A stretch of DNA of 64,000 nt from Ipomoea triloba (lineage: Eukaryota > Streptophyta > Magnoliopsida > Solanales > Convolvulaceae), in NCBI RefSeq assembly GCF_003576645.1, contig NC_044916.1, positions 11,627,149 to 11,691,148 on the forward strand. Reading direction: 5' to 3'. Below the pieces are notes generated by a model that did not search any database, was not told the DNA's origin, and worked only from the letters and a program-made list of their open reading frames with translations. Below, piece after piece: positions 20,475-32,973 of this stretch (positions are counted from its first letter, which is position 1; each line of letters starts with the position of its first letter). The translations under genes were made by a program, and so were the position numbers.

Positions 20475-22628
20475 CTTTTCAGCGATGATTTTATCCCCGC
20501 TTCTTAGCGATGCCGCTTTTCAGCGATGATTTTATCCCGCTTTTAGCGATGCCGCTTTTCAGCGATTTATCGCCCCGCTTTTCAGCGATGATTTTATCCG
20601 CTTTTAGCGATGCCCGCTTTTCAGCGATGACTTTATGCCGCGCTCGCGCGATGCCGCTCAGCGATGTTTTTATCCGCTTTTCAGCGATCAGCGATGCCCT
20701 TTCAGCCCCGCCTTATGAGCGTTGTTTTTCAGCGATGAATCTATCTCGCTTCTCAGCGATGAGCTTATACCGATTCTCAGCAAGGCCGCCTTTTTAGTGA
20801 TGAATTTATCTCGCGTCTTGGCGTTAATATGCTTAAGGCCTTCACACAAATCTCATAATGTGGTAGGTCTATATCTGCTCGGCATCATATTATTTTCTCC
20901 TACCGCTCGATGGTTGGCATTATCTTCTCCATCTATAGATGTTCGATATATTTGCATCTCGACAATGGCAGCACAAGGAGCAACATAACTGCATCAACAA
21001 CTAGACATAAGCCTTTGTAGTCTTTAATTATTACGTTTTGGTTGTACTCTTTTTCCCTTAGCTAGGTTTTTTCCCATAGGGTTTTTCTTAGTCTAAGGTT
21101 AACGAGGCAACCAGCGTAAATCACGCCTCTCATGCTCAACTCAGACTTGAGGGGTTCATCACAGACTATTAGGCATTCAGACCAGGGAGACTCTTTTCAG
21201 CGATGATTTTATCCCCGCTTCTTAGCGATGCCGCTTTTCAGCGATGATTTTATCCCGCTTTTAGCGATGCCGCTTTTCAGCGATTTATCGCCCCGCTTTT
21301 CAGCGATGATTTTATCCGCTTTTAGCGATGCCCGCTTTTCAGCGATGACTTTATGCCGCGCTCGCGCGATGCCGCTCAGCGATGTTTTTATCCGCTTTTC
21401 AGCGATCAGCGATGCCCTTTCAGCCCCGCCTTATGAGCGTTGTTTTTCAGCGATGAATCTATCTCGCTTCTCAGCGATGAGCTTATACCGATTCTCAGCA
21501 AGGCCGCCTTTTTAGTGATGAATTTATCTCGCGTCTTGGCGTTAATATGCTTAAGGCCTTCACACAAATCTCATAATGTGGTAGGTCTATATCTGCTCGG
21601 CATCATATTATTTTCTCCTACCGCTCGATGGTTGGCATTATCTTCTCCATCTATAGATGTTCGATATATTTGCATCTCGACAATGGCAGCACAAGGAGCA
21701 ACATAACTGCATCAACAACTAGACATAAGCCTTTGTAGTCTTTAATTATTACGTTTTGGTTGTACTCTTTTTCCCTTAGCTAGGTTTTTTCCCATAGGGT
21801 TTTTCTTAGTCTAAGGTTAACGAGGCAACCAGCGTAAATCACGCCTCTCATGCTCAACTCAGACTTGAGGGGTTCATCACAGACTATTAGGCATTCAGAC
21901 CAGGGAGACTCTTTTCAGCGATGATTTTATCCCCGCTTCTTAGCGATGCCGCTTTTCAGCGATGATTTTATCCCGCTTTTAGCGATGCCGCTTTTCAGCG
22001 ATTTATCGCCCCGCTTTTCAGCGATGATTTTATCCGCTTTTAGCGATGCCCGCTTTTCAGCGATGACTTTATGCCGCGCTCGCGCGATGCCGCTCAGCGA
22101 TGTTTTTATCCGCTTTTCAGCGATCAGCGATGCCCTTTCAGCCCCGCCTTATGAGCGTTGTTTTTCAGCGATGAATCTATCTCGCTTCTCAGCGATGAGC
22201 TTATACCGATTCTCAGCAAGGCCGCCTTTTTAGTGATGAATTTATCTCGCGTCTTGGCGTTAATATGCTTAAGGCCTTCACACAAATCTCATAATGTGGT
22301 AGGTCTATATCTGCTCGGCATCATATTATTTTCTCCTACCGCTCGATGGTTGGCATTATCTTCTCCATCTATAGATGTTCGATATATTTGCATCTCGACA
22401 ATGGCAGCACAAGGAGCAACATAACTGCATCAACAACTAGACATAAGCCTTTGTAGTCTTTAATTATTACGTTTTGGTTGTACTCTTTTTCCCTTAGCTA
22501 GGTTTTTTCCCATAGGGTTTTTCTTAGTCTAAGGTTAACGAGGCAACCAGCGTAAATCACGCCTCTCATGCTCAACTCAGACTTGAGGGGTTCATCACAG
22601 ACTATTAGGCATTCAGACCAGGGAGACT
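20475..22628. repeat. Three exact 718-bp tandem units (probable misassembly)
   Basis: Units at 20475-21192, 21193-21910 and 21911-22628 appear identical. The reverse complement of each unit begins with the same bases as 23873-24033, so the units are inverted relative to the element they belong to. The most likely true structure is a single unit filling the gap at 24034-24724. Within the unit, about 350 bp is a minisatellite of TTTTCAGCGATG and TTTTAGCGATGCCGC words. Confidence 0.8.
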
Positions 22629-23872
22629 AAAACCCCCATGGCATATGAAGGGAGAGCCTGAACAACAGTTTTCAATAGGATTTCTCTACCTACACTAGAA
22701 AGGAATCTATGGTTACATCCTTGTATACGGTTGACTATTCTTTGTTTGATGAAGCTCAAGATTTCTTTCTTATTTTTGCCAATTATCATGGGGAGTCCCA
22801 AGTAATTCCCATTTCCATCACTGCTTTTAACTCTCATAATTTCCTCCATTGTTTCCTTCACTTCATCATTCACATTTCTGCTGTAACTTAGGGAAGATTT
22901 GTCCATATTTATACACTAACCAGAAGCCACAGAGTAATCATTGAGGAAATGTTTTAAATTTTAAGCCTCTTGAGCATTTGCCTTAAAGTAAATATAACTG
23001 TCGCCTGCAAAGAACAAATGGCTAATAGGTGGTGCATTCCTAGCAACTTTTATACCATGTAGTTTACCCATTTGTTCATAGCTTCTAATCATAGAGCTGA
23101 AACCCTCCGCAACAATAATGAATAGATAAGGGGAAATAGGATCACCTTGCCGAATTCCTCTTTCTGGTTTGATTGGCCCTATCTCATCATTTTTATTGAG
23201 AACGAAGTAGTCCATTGTGGTCACACATTCCATCACAAGATTCACCCAACGTTCTTCAAAGCCTAGTTTTAGCATTATTCCACGCAAAAGAGGCCATTCT
23301 AATCTGTCATTTGCTTTGCTGATGTCAAGTTTCAACGCTGCATATCCTTCACAACCTTGAGTTTTCCTTTTCAGGAAGTGTTGCATTTCAAAGGCCACCA
23401 TAATATTATATGTTATTGATGGGGTAAATGTAAACGGGGGTACGGATTTACACCACGTGTGTTTGATTGTGTATGATGTAGTGTATGGATCGGTGTATGG
23501 ATGAATACAGGGAGAAGGGGAAAGGAAGCCATGGCTTCCTTCTTGGAGAAGAAGAGAGAAGAACGAGAGAGAGAGGCCGAGAGGCAAGGGATCCCCGGAT
23601 GCCATTACAGTGGAGGGTCAGGTCCTTTATATAGGAATAGGACCTGACCCTTCAGGAATATAATATTCCCCAAAGGTCACTTGCCCTTTAACAATTCCTA
23701 AGGGACACCCGACCTTTTAGGGGTACAATAATACACGGACTATACACATTGTACTTCTACAGTAGTCCCTGGGGGTATTTACCCATCACAAGTCCCCCAC
23801 TTCTTGAATCTGCGAGAGTCGTCAGGTTCGAGAATTAAAAAGCGCTCCGGGCGGCCAACTTGTTACAAGCAA
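22629..23872. other. Assembly duplicate of 19206-20449 (LINE piece plus LTR)
   Basis: This block repeats 19206-20449 at a constant offset of 3423 bp, including LINE RT sequence, GTTAT and a third 372-bp LTR copy (23417-23788). A second, identical nested insertion at the same base of the same LINE is not plausible, so it is treated as a scaffold duplication. Confidence 0.85.
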
Positions 23873-24033
23873 AGTCTCCCTGGTCTGAATGCCTCAATAG
23901 TCTGTGATGAACCCCTCAAGTCTGAGTTGAGCATGAGAGGCGTGATTTACGCTGGTTGCCTCGTTAAAAACCTTAGACTAAGAAAAACCCTATGGGAAAA
24001 AACCTAGCTAAGGGAAAAAGAGTACAACCAAAA

Positions 24034-24724
24034 NNNNNNNNNNNNNNNNNNNNNNNNNNNNNNNNNNNNNNNNNNNNNNNNNNNNNNNNNNNNNNNNNNN
24101 NNNNNNNNNNNNNNNNNNNNNNNNNNNNNNNNNNNNNNNNNNNNNNNNNNNNNNNNNNNNNNNNNNNNNNNNNNNNNNNNNNNNNNNNNNNNNNNNNNNN
24201 NNNNNNNNNNNNNNNNNNNNNNNNNNNNNNNNNNNNNNNNNNNNNNNNNNNNNNNNNNNNNNNNNNNNNNNNNNNNNNNNNNNNNNNNNNNNNNNNNNNN
24301 NNNNNNNNNNNNNNNNNNNNNNNNNNNNNNNNNNNNNNNNNNNNNNNNNNNNNNNNNNNNNNNNNNNNNNNNNNNNNNNNNNNNNNNNNNNNNNNNNNNN
24401 NNNNNNNNNNNNNNNNNNNNNNNNNNNNNNNNNNNNNNNNNNNNNNNNNNNNNNNNNNNNNNNNNNNNNNNNNNNNNNNNNNNNNNNNNNNNNNNNNNNN
24501 NNNNNNNNNNNNNNNNNNNNNNNNNNNNNNNNNNNNNNNNNNNNNNNNNNNNNNNNNNNNNNNNNNNNNNNNNNNNNNNNNNNNNNNNNNNNNNNNNNNN
24601 NNNNNNNNNNNNNNNNNNNNNNNNNNNNNNNNNNNNNNNNNNNNNNNNNNNNNNNNNNNNNNNNNNNNNNNNNNNNNNNNNNNNNNNNNNNNNNNNNNNN
24701 NNNNNNNNNNNNNNNNNNNNNNNN
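24034..24724. other. Assembly gap of 691 N
   Basis: The N run lies within the interior of the LARD-like element. Flanking sequence on the left matches the start, and on the right the minisatellite end, of the inverted 718-bp unit. Confidence 0.95.
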
Positions 24725-25015
24725 AAGCGGGATAAAGTCATCGCTGAAAAGCGGCATCGCTAAAAAGCGGGATAAAATCATCGCTGAAAAGCAGCATCGC
24801 TAAGAAGCGGGATAAAATTTAGTGTCATGACGAGGCATGGGCACACTCAGCCGGACAAATTTATGCAGGTCAACCCCAAACGAAAAATTCGTGTAGGTTG
24901 AACAAAACCCCAAACGAAAGTGTTTTTTTTTTTTAAATCCGTGCAGGTTGATCAAACCCCAAACGAAACCGGACATATCCGTGCAGGTCGATCAAACCCC
25001 AAACGGAAGAACCGG
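24725..25015. repeat. Two minisatellites in the LARD interior
   Basis: At 24725-24820 AAGCGGGATAAAATCATCGC units with CTGAAAAGCGGCATCGCT partners are repeated about three times. At 24860-25010 a unit resembling GTGCAGGTTGATCAAACCCC plus AAACGAAA is repeated four times. Confidence 0.8.
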
Positions 25016-25040
25016 TTTTTTTTTTTTTTCCGAAGGGGTT

Positions 25041-25565
25041 GGGGGACAAAGTCCCCCACTTTATGAACTACACACAGGGTAGCAGGCTAGCAGCCGTGCT
25101 ACCCAAAAAATATATTTATATATTTTTTGTTACAATGATCTTATACTACAATTTACATCTTTTGCCTACTTTCAATCTTTACAATCATGTAGACCTATTA
25201 CAAAAAAAAAGCTTGTAGTCTCCAACTCTAAAAGTATTGTAGTTCTGATTCTGGGTAGCGTCTCCAACTTCAGATATAGTCTTTTCATCTTGAACAATTT
25301 TTGTTGAAGTCTTCGAGTCTTCAATGATCTCAATCTTTGTTGAAGTCTACGTCTTCATGGATCCCATTAATCTTTTTGAGGAGTGATAATAGTAGGAATA
25401 TAGAAAATATTCCATACATAATATATTATTATATATAATATATTATAAATTTTTTTTTTTAGGGGTGGCAGCCGAAGCTGCCACCATATTACTATTATAT
25501 ATATATATATATTATATTATTATTACTAAAGTTGGTGGGGACAATCGGCGGTTTGTCCCCCACCA
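25041..25565. other. Cluster of four strong hairpins in the LARD interior
   Basis: Stem-loops are visible at 25041-25057 (GGGGGAC-AAA-GTCCCCC), 25077-25104 (GGGTAGCA...TGCTACCC), 25464-25485 (GGTGGCAGC-CGAA-GCTGCCACC) and 25534-25565 (GGTGGGGACAA...TTGTCCCCCACC, one bulge). They are separated by AT-rich or T-rich spacers. Stems of 7-11 bp with GC-rich pairing should be stable in RNA. Function unknown. Confidence 0.7.
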
Positions 25566-25574
25566 CTTTTTTTT

Positions 25575-25605
<31 letters not shown>

Positions 25606-25910
25606 TAATATAATATAATATATATATATAATAATACATGTGATCAGATTCCACTTCTCAAAGCTCCATGCATTATCAGCCAAAGGTGGAACCATCTGCA
25701 CGCCTCCTGCCATTTTATTGTTACCAGGCCTTGAGCCCTGTGCAACGTTGACCAATCAAATTTGCAGAAGAGGAGCATTGATCCCATCCATGGAACCACT
25801 AACAACATGCTGAACAGAATCATAGATATGGCTGGCGTAACAAAACTTCTTCGCTTGTTGTTTTGCGTGGGGAGCCAGATCGCCGTTGCTCCTTGGTTCG
25901 CAGTCACCGC

Positions 25911-26078
25911 CGAACACGCTCGGAGTTTTGCAGCTGGGTCTCACGGGCGATTCGAACACGCTCGGAGTTTTGCAGCTGGGTCTCACGGGCGATTGGAACA
26001 CGCTCGGAGTTTTGCAGCTGGGTCTCACGGGCGATTGTAACACGCTCGGAGTTTTGCAGCTGGGTCTCACGGGCGATT
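25911..26078 (-). repeat. Four 42-bp tandem repeats
   Basis: Units start at 25911, 25953, 25995 and 26037. Each contains ACGCTCGGAGTTTTGCAGCT and GGTCTCACGGGCGATT. The 42-bp period keeps the frame; read on the minus strand it encodes PVRPSCKTPSVFQS-like 14-residue repeats within a 104-codon frame (25756-26070). Whether it is translated is unknown. Confidence 0.85.
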
Positions 26079-26091
26079 GTAGAAGCTGGCG

Positions 26092-26692
26092 GCGGTAGCG
26101 ATGGAGCGGCGGTGGCTGGCGGCGTTCCTTGATCTCGACTAGGGAGTGATGGCGATTACGGTGGACTGCGGCGACGAGCGGGAGGAAAGTGATCGAACAG
26201 AGTTCATGACCGCCACAACCAAATATCCTTTCGGCGAGCCTACGGTGACCAATAGTGACGACGAAAATGGTTTGTCCGAACTCCGCCTCTGGTGGTAGTC
26301 TGAGGACGGCACGTCGGTGTGGCTACCTGCGGCAGTGGATTCGGTTGGTGCAGGACCTACGGTGGAGCGGCGACGATGAAGAGATGATGATGATGATGGC
26401 TGACTCTCTTGGGAACATAATTTTCTGTTGCGTTCTCCTATTTTTTTACGATCGTACAACTATGGTAAATCGTCGTTGAAGCAGCGTCGAAGGTGTAACT
26501 GGTGGTAACGTTGCGAACACGCCAACAGGTTCTTCTACAACGGCGATAGCGGCGGCAGAAGGATTCCTCATGCCAAACTTGAAGGTGACCGAAACTGATG
26601 ATGATTATGACAAAGGATGGAGGACGGTGAATATCATCCTGATGATTTAGAGGAACACGGCATTTCATCGCATTCCCCACAGACGGCGCCAA
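26092..26692 (-). other. 5' interior and primer-binding site of the LARD-like element
   Basis: GC-rich sequence with open frames on both strands (serine/arginine-rich on the minus strand) but no recognisable protein. The minus-strand sequence next to the LTR carries TGGCGCCGTCTGTGGGGA at 26674-26691, the putative primer-binding site. Confidence 0.6.
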
Positions 26693-27064
26693 TGATGGGG
26701 TAAATGTAAACGGGGGTACGGATTTACACCACGTGTGTTTGATTGTGTATGATGTAGTGTATGGATCGGTGTATGGATGAATACAAGGAGAAGGGGAAAG
26801 GAAGCCATGGCTTCCTTCTTGGAGAAGAAGAGAGAAGAACGAGAGAGAGAGGCCGAGAGGCAAGGGATCCCCGGATGCCATTACAGTGGAGGGTCAGGTT
26901 CTTTATATAGGAATAGGACCTGACCCTTCAGGAATATAATATTCCCCAAAGGTCACTTGCCCCTTAACAATTCCTAAGGGACACCCGACCTTTTAGGGGT
27001 ACAATAATACACGGACTATACACATTGTACTTCCACAGTAGTCCCTAGGGGTATTTACCCATCA
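26693..27064 (-). mobile_element. 5' LTR of the LARD-like element
   Basis: 372 bp, TGATGGGG...CCCATCA, flanked on the right by the TSD GTTAT. It contains TATATAGGAATAGG-type promoter-like sequence around 26905. Confidence 0.85.
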
Positions 27065-28704
27065 GTTATCAATCTTCCTGGCACAAAAGCACTTTGATTA
27101 TTTGAGATAATATCTTCAAGAAGAACTTTTATCATGTTTGCCATTGCCCTAGCAAGAATTTTGTAAGCCACTGTACACAATGTTATCGGTCTAAGATCAG
27201 CCATGGTTTGCGGAGCAGACTTTTTTGGGATTAAGACGATTTGGGTGGTGTTTAGTCCTTTAGGGAGCTTACCAGACCTTAGGAATTCATTACAAAGCTG
27301 AACAATGCTTTCCCCTAGAATATCCCAGTAGCTTTGAAAAAACCCAGGATTTAATCCATCAAACCCCAGACTCTTATCAGGATGCATTCCGAACATTGCC
27401 TTTTTAATCTCATCTCTAGAGAATCTCCTCAAAAGAGCTATATTCTGATTGTTGGTGATTTTTGGATTAAGGCAGTTTATCACAGGTGATTGTTCACCAG
27501 CAGAACTAGTAAAGAGCTTAGTAAAATAGTCTATCATAAGATCATTTAACTCAGCCCCTTGATTGATCCAGACTCCGTTCTAATCTCGAAGCTTTGTGAT
27601 ATAATTATTCCTTCATCTCTGTTTAACAGCATTGTGGAAAAATCTGGTGTTGTTGTCTCCTCCTTGGTACCAAAACAGTTTCGCTTGTTGCTTCCAAAAT
27701 TTATTCTATTTATTTAGAAGCCTTATGTATTCCTTTTGAGCTTTCGAGAATTCCAAAACTCCTTGACTATCAGTTCTAGACCTTAAACGCCCAAGTTGAG
27801 ATCGGAGGTGGTCAATTTGAGGTTGTAGATTTTTGTTGAAGTCCTTACCCCACTTCTAGATTTCTTGGCTACATACTTCAAACCGGTCGCAGAGATTAAG
27901 ACCCACTGATATTTCCCAACTTCGAGACATAATCTCCCGGCATCGAGTTTTCTTTAACCAACAATTCTCAAATTTGAATTTCCTATGTTTCCTTACTCTA
28001 ACCGAAGACAACGGCCATAGAGCAAGCGGGAGATAATCGCTGCAAGCTTCAAAGGATTCTACCCTAGCTTCGCCAAAGAGATCCAACCACTGGTTGTTTA
28101 CAAGGATGCGATCAAGTTTTTCACGGACCCAATTCACGGTGCCTCTTCCTTTTTCCCAAGTATATTGATAACCCTTGAACTCAAAATTCCTAAGACCACT
28201 GTAGTTGATAGCTTCACTAAAACCTTGGATGAGCCATTGAGGGTGCTGAATTCTGCCCAGTTTCTCACTTTGGTGTAGGAGGTCATTAAAATCTCCCATT
28301 AGAATCCAAGGTAGAGTGTACTGGTCCGACAGGTGCTTTAGAAGATTCCATGAGTTTTTCCTTCTGATTCTCTCCGGGCAACCATAGAAGCCAGTGAAAC
28401 GCCAGGGGGGAATAGAAGTTTCTGATTTAATGGATGCATCAATGTGGTTTCTAGAGAAACTAAGAATATCCAATTCCATTTCTTTTTTCCAGATGATTGC
28501 TAATCCACCACTTAAGCCAACACTATCCACTGTAAATAGACTCTCAAAACCCAAGGTAACTCATATCTTCTCCATGGCAGCTGAACACAATCTAGTTTCC
28601 ATAAGAAAGAAAATAACTGGCCTCTTTGTGCGAACTATATCAACTAAAACTTGAATCGTTGCGGGGTTGCCGAGCCCCCGACAATTCCAGGAGATAATAC
28701 TCAT
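27065..28704 (-). pseudogene. LINE copy B ORF2 (right piece: endonuclease and RT N-terminus)
   Basis: Minus strand, collinear with 1613-3033 of copy A. It keeps two segments lost in copy A. One is the endonuclease strand with VRTKRPVIFFLMETRLC, including the catalytic METR motif (28582-28652). The other is a 151-bp RT segment with GFDGLNPGFFQSYWDILGES (27216-27367). A TGA stop follows MEKI near 28560, and further frameshifts occur between 27537 and 27856. Two decayed copies with different breaks but a shared FAGD defect imply duplication of an already dead LINE. Confidence 0.85.
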
Positions 28705-29370
28705 TGGTCAGGATAGAAATGTAGAGGTTGGCGGATAGTAGTTAAAAATGCAGGATACCAAAAAAAAAAGATGATAAAAGATATGTAAAAACAGAAGCAA
28801 AGGAAAAGCTTGTTACATGAACAAGAGGGATTAGTTTGTTACTTGAACCAGGGGGGATTTCATCAGGAAGAAACAGACAAGATGCTGCAGAAGTCCTAAC
28901 AAAGCTATTTTCCAGTAAAAGTTCTCAACTGAAACTGCTAGACTCGGATGGGGAATTGACATCCAAACCAACGAAGACGCCGAACGGAAACTACATCTCT
29001 ACTATCATCAGCAAGGGGAGATTGACTAGACACGAAGCTCCTTTAGACGGATTTACATTCCGGTATGTCGGTGGCGGAAACAGATGGTGGACTCCGGTAG
29101 AGCAGAGTTGGTTAGGCAGCGATGGGAGAAAAATAGAACTCGGCTGCTATGACTCCGGCTAAGAGGATTCGGCCGTATTCAGTTTTCGGATGCAACCGGA
29201 GAAGCCATTATAGCTTACAGTTAACTCATCGGAGGAAGTTGCTTCAGGCGGACGGCGGCGAGGGAGGGAGGGAGTATCACGGTGGCGACGGCTCTAGGCT
29301 CAAGAAACCAGCAGTGGCACAAGGCTCAAGAGAGAGAATTCTTGACACTAAATCCATTTTTTTGTGAAGT
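28705..29370 (-). mobile_element. LINE copy B 5' leader
   Basis: Matches 3040-3690 of copy A with scattered differences. A plus-strand frame of 108 codons is open in both copies, but it runs antisense to the LINE and shows no recognisable domain, so it is not called as a gene. Confidence 0.6.
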
Positions 29371-30280
29371 TATTCTCAATTTGCCTTATATATGTTTCTT
29401 TAATTTGCCTTCTCAACTACCATATATGCTTGCTTTAGAGTCACATTAAATCCCTCATCATGGTTTAATTACTTTCTATGTGAAGTGTTTCATCTTCTAA
29501 AATTATGTAATGCAGATATGAACCAATTTAAAGTGCCAAAATAAGTACACAACTGAATTTGTTAACGCAGTTAGAGAACACCTTCTAATCTGCGAGGCCA
29601 CGCCCAAAACTTTTTCACTAAAGCTCAACCCGATGGTTTTTACAATTACAAGGTTCAATGAATTGCAAAACTAGGTCTACCACCTATTTAAACATTAACC
29701 TTATAAAACAACTTTATAAAAAAGTTACACATACAGTTTGAACTAATTCTACCAGTTAAACAAACTGTAACCAACCTGGATTTTAACACAGCTTGTATTG
29801 ATATTACTTGGAGCTGATTTCTCCAGATTGTACACCAATCTTTCCCCGTAATTGAAGTTTCTTCGCAGCACCTTTCAGGCTATATATATGTATATTATTG
29901 TCTCTGAAACTTCAATTGTATTCCTTGTGCGATAACCTATTTATAGTGTTGGATCCATAGCATTGAATCCTTGATTTTCGGAAGCATGAAGCCACGCTGC
30001 CATGTTCTCATGTATTCATGTATTCCTTTTTCCTTTCTGAACTCTTGTTGTGCCACATGCTAGACATATATTAATTTCCTATTTGCTCTTCATTTATCCA
30101 CTTTCACACGTACACAATTTTGCATGCATTTCCCATACACATCACATGTACACAATTTTGCATGCATTTCCCATACACATTTTATTTATATTCTATATCA
30201 TAGGTTTGTGTTTGATATTTCATGCCAGCCCACTTGCATTATATAGAGTAATGGACCTACATATAATTAATATACTAACA
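29370..30280 (-). mobile_element. Part of the second (5') LTR of the SIRE-like element
   Basis: Near-identical to 3690-4613. Read on the minus strand it starts TGTTAGTATATTAATTATAT at 30280. To its right is TCTTCCATTATTC, unrelated to the polypurine tracts of the other copy. This fits the outer edge of the 5' LTR of the minus-strand element. Confidence 0.6.
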
Positions 30281-30584
30281 TCTTCCATTATTCATCAGTA
30301 TGGAATTTTTTCATTTGACCACCTCTTAGCTACCCTGGTTGAAGTTACCATTATATTGTCACCATCAAGTTTGTCATTAATTCCAAGAATTCTCCAAGAA
30401 GAAAGATGGGAGTGAAAAGAGGGAGAAAGGAGGAGAAAAGGGTTGGAGGGGAGGAGAAAAAGTTTTTCCAGGGAGAATTGTCTCCCCGGAGAAACACTGA
30501 TAGCACGTGTGACATATGGTCATCACGCATTAATGAGATGAAACATGCTAGCCACGCGCAGGGGGTGGGGGACCCCACCCAGTG

Positions 30585-30590
<6 letters not shown>
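30281..30590. other. Intergenic sequence, no gene seen
   Basis: Purine-rich AGGAGAAAAGGG-type sequence at 30410-30470. Nothing coding is recognised. Confidence 0.6.

Positions 30591-30628
<38 letters not shown>
30589..30628. repeat. AT microsatellite
   Basis: About 20 TA dinucleotides. Confidence 0.95.
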
Positions 30629-30634
<6 letters not shown>

Positions 30635-30942
30635 TAGCCCTGAGGCTGTTGCTTTGATATTATTTTGACCTCAAACGATTATTTGACCGTTGAAATCAAT
30701 TTTTTTTTTAGTTTTTATTCTTTTTTTTAATTTTTAATTTATTTTATTTAAAATTGAAATTTAAAATTATAATTATATAGTTAAAATGATTAATTGTAGA
30801 AAAGTGAATAAAATAATAGATGATGCGTAGGAGTGAGGTGGAGTATGACCTACAAAAAGGGAAGAAAAAGGAGAATGATTGAAGATAAAATAAGAGAGGG
30901 GATTATATAGTGTGATGTGGAGGAGATGAGCCCACAAAATCG

Positions 30943-31135
30943 TGCTTCAACAAGTTGAAAAAGTATAGATGAACAAATACTACAGTGTAATAGAGTCAGT
31001 AGTACGTACTCAAAATGCATAAGTTTCTAAAGTAAATAATACTATTACAATACAGTATATGTTCATAACTACCGCATCAAGACTTGAACCCACCCCTTTC
31101 CATATGGGACCGGTTGTCACTAGACCACGAGGTTT
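30943..31135. repeat. Two SINE pieces, tail (+) and body (-)
   Basis: 30943-31014 matches the 3' tail of the SINE family seen intact at 43355-43524 (GCTTCAACAAGTTGAAAAAG... GTACTCAAAA). 31015-31135 is the same family on the minus strand. It includes, as complement, box A-like GTGGTCTAGTGA and box B-like GGGTTCAAGTC. Confidence 0.65.
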
Positions 31136-31561
31136 TAGCAGAGATAGTCTATTTACTTCTTGTTCTCTCCATCATTATCTAAATCATCTAAAGGCCGGTG
31201 TACGTGTTGATCAGGTAGGTTAGACTCATCAATACCCATTTCCAAAGTAATTATAATATGTGCATGCTTCGAACTACCCTCCATGCCGTCATATTCAATT
31301 TTGAGTTTACAACTTTACATGTTTGTCGAAATCACGGTCATCCCCATGTGTACGTTGGGCATGATATTCAACTACCCATCATGCCACTATATTCAACTAC
31401 ACTTCATACTTCAGTATCAACTACCCAACTTATGCTTACTATTATCTATCTTATCATAATCACTTTCAATTCATTAAACCTAACCTTCCAATTGCTATTC
31501 ATACTTCAATGCTTGATATATTCTAATGTTTTCATTAATGCTACGATATGAATAACACTTA

Positions 31562-31858
31562 GGCCCTGTTTGGTAAATGGCTGTTAGCTGATTTGTTAGC
31601 TGAATGCATGGGTTAGAAAGTATAATTAATTGATAATATTAGCTGATTGTAGAAAAATGTTTGGTAAATAGTTGTTAGTTGATAGTTGTTTGGTATAATT
31701 TCTTTTCTCAAAAAAGACTGCTTTGAGTAGCCTTTTGAAATTTAGTATTTTGGAGTTACAAAAAATTTATTAACCAAACACTTATATTGATTTTTTAACC
31801 AAGTCAAACAACTAATAATGGTCAAATATGCTATCAGCTAATTATTTACCAAACAAGG
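31562..31858. mobile_element. PIF/Tourist-like MITE, about 300 bp
   Basis: The ends are inverted: GGCCCTGTTTGGTAAAT at the left and ATTTACCAAACAAGGCC at the right, flanked by TTA on both sides. A 3-bp TTA target site and GGCCNTGTTTGG termini are typical of PIF/Harbinger (Tourist) MITEs. No coding sequence. Confidence 0.75.
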
Positions 31859-32414
31859 CCTTAGTCTCTAAGTTAGAATACCCTAATTCTATAGCTTTTC
31901 AACACAATCATGTCATCAAATTCATTAGGATTCATATTCTCACAAACATCAGCTATACCCCTAAATACATGGATGGTTTACCACCATGTAACAGTTTAAG
32001 TGTAAATTTAAATTTATTTCTTGATGAATTTGTTAAAAGCAATATATTAGATAAACTCTAATTGAATGTTTGGTGAAGTGTGAAAGAAAAAAAATGCAAA
32101 CAATAATTACATGTGCAATATTAAAGAAATGGGGTGTAGTCCCACCAAAATGGACCAAAACCTACCTTTCCACACATTACACTACAGGCGACTTTAGGTA
32201 GTTGCATGTGTGTATATATATAACGGTAACAACCACATCTGATCTGATCTCTCACCACAAACATACACATACATTTAAGCAGACCAAGAGGACCAAGGGA
32301 TTTTGACTATTGATGAGACATTGGAATGAAAATTTCAATTTGTCCTATGGATATCTAACGGAATCTATACAATATATATATATGTGTGTGTGTGTGGGGG
32401 GGGGGGGGGAAAAN

Positions 32415-32973
<559 letters not shown>

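Larger units (their letters stand above)
19994..27064 (-). mobile_element. LARD-like LTR retrotransposon, 372-bp LTRs, TSD GTTAT
   Basis: The LTRs at 19994-20365 and 26693-27064 are both 372 bp, with TG...CA ends (TGATGGGG...CCCATCA). The 5-bp duplication GTTAT flanks the whole (19989-19993, 27065-27069). On the minus strand, one base inside the right LTR, lies TGGCGCCGTCTGTGGGGA, a primer-binding-site-like sequence of the type common in plant Ty3/Gypsy-related elements. Next to the left LTR is a purine tract, AAGTGGGGGACT. Orientation is therefore minus. No gag or pol is recognisable, so it is a large retrotransposon derivative that relies on others. The interior is misassembled (see separate entries), so the true length is shorter than shown. 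Confidence 0.85.

Noticed and set aside
20510..22424. Three identical plus-strand frames of 95 and 88 codons (MPLFSDDFIPLLAM and MFFSDESISLL types)
   Set aside because: They are the minisatellite of the LARD interior read in frame and triplicated by misassembly; serine/phenylalanine-rich with no domain.
20475..22628. Possible CRISPR-like array or satellite
   Set aside because: Units are long, exact and adjacent to N gaps; the inner words have no regular spacer pattern, and this is a plant nuclear genome.
23992..24781. Frames of about 250 codons across the N gap
   Set aside because: Made of unknown bases; no coding information.
25756..26070. Repeat protein of 14-residue units in the LARD interior
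   Set aside because: The 42-bp repeats are open in several frames on both strands; no evidence favours translation.
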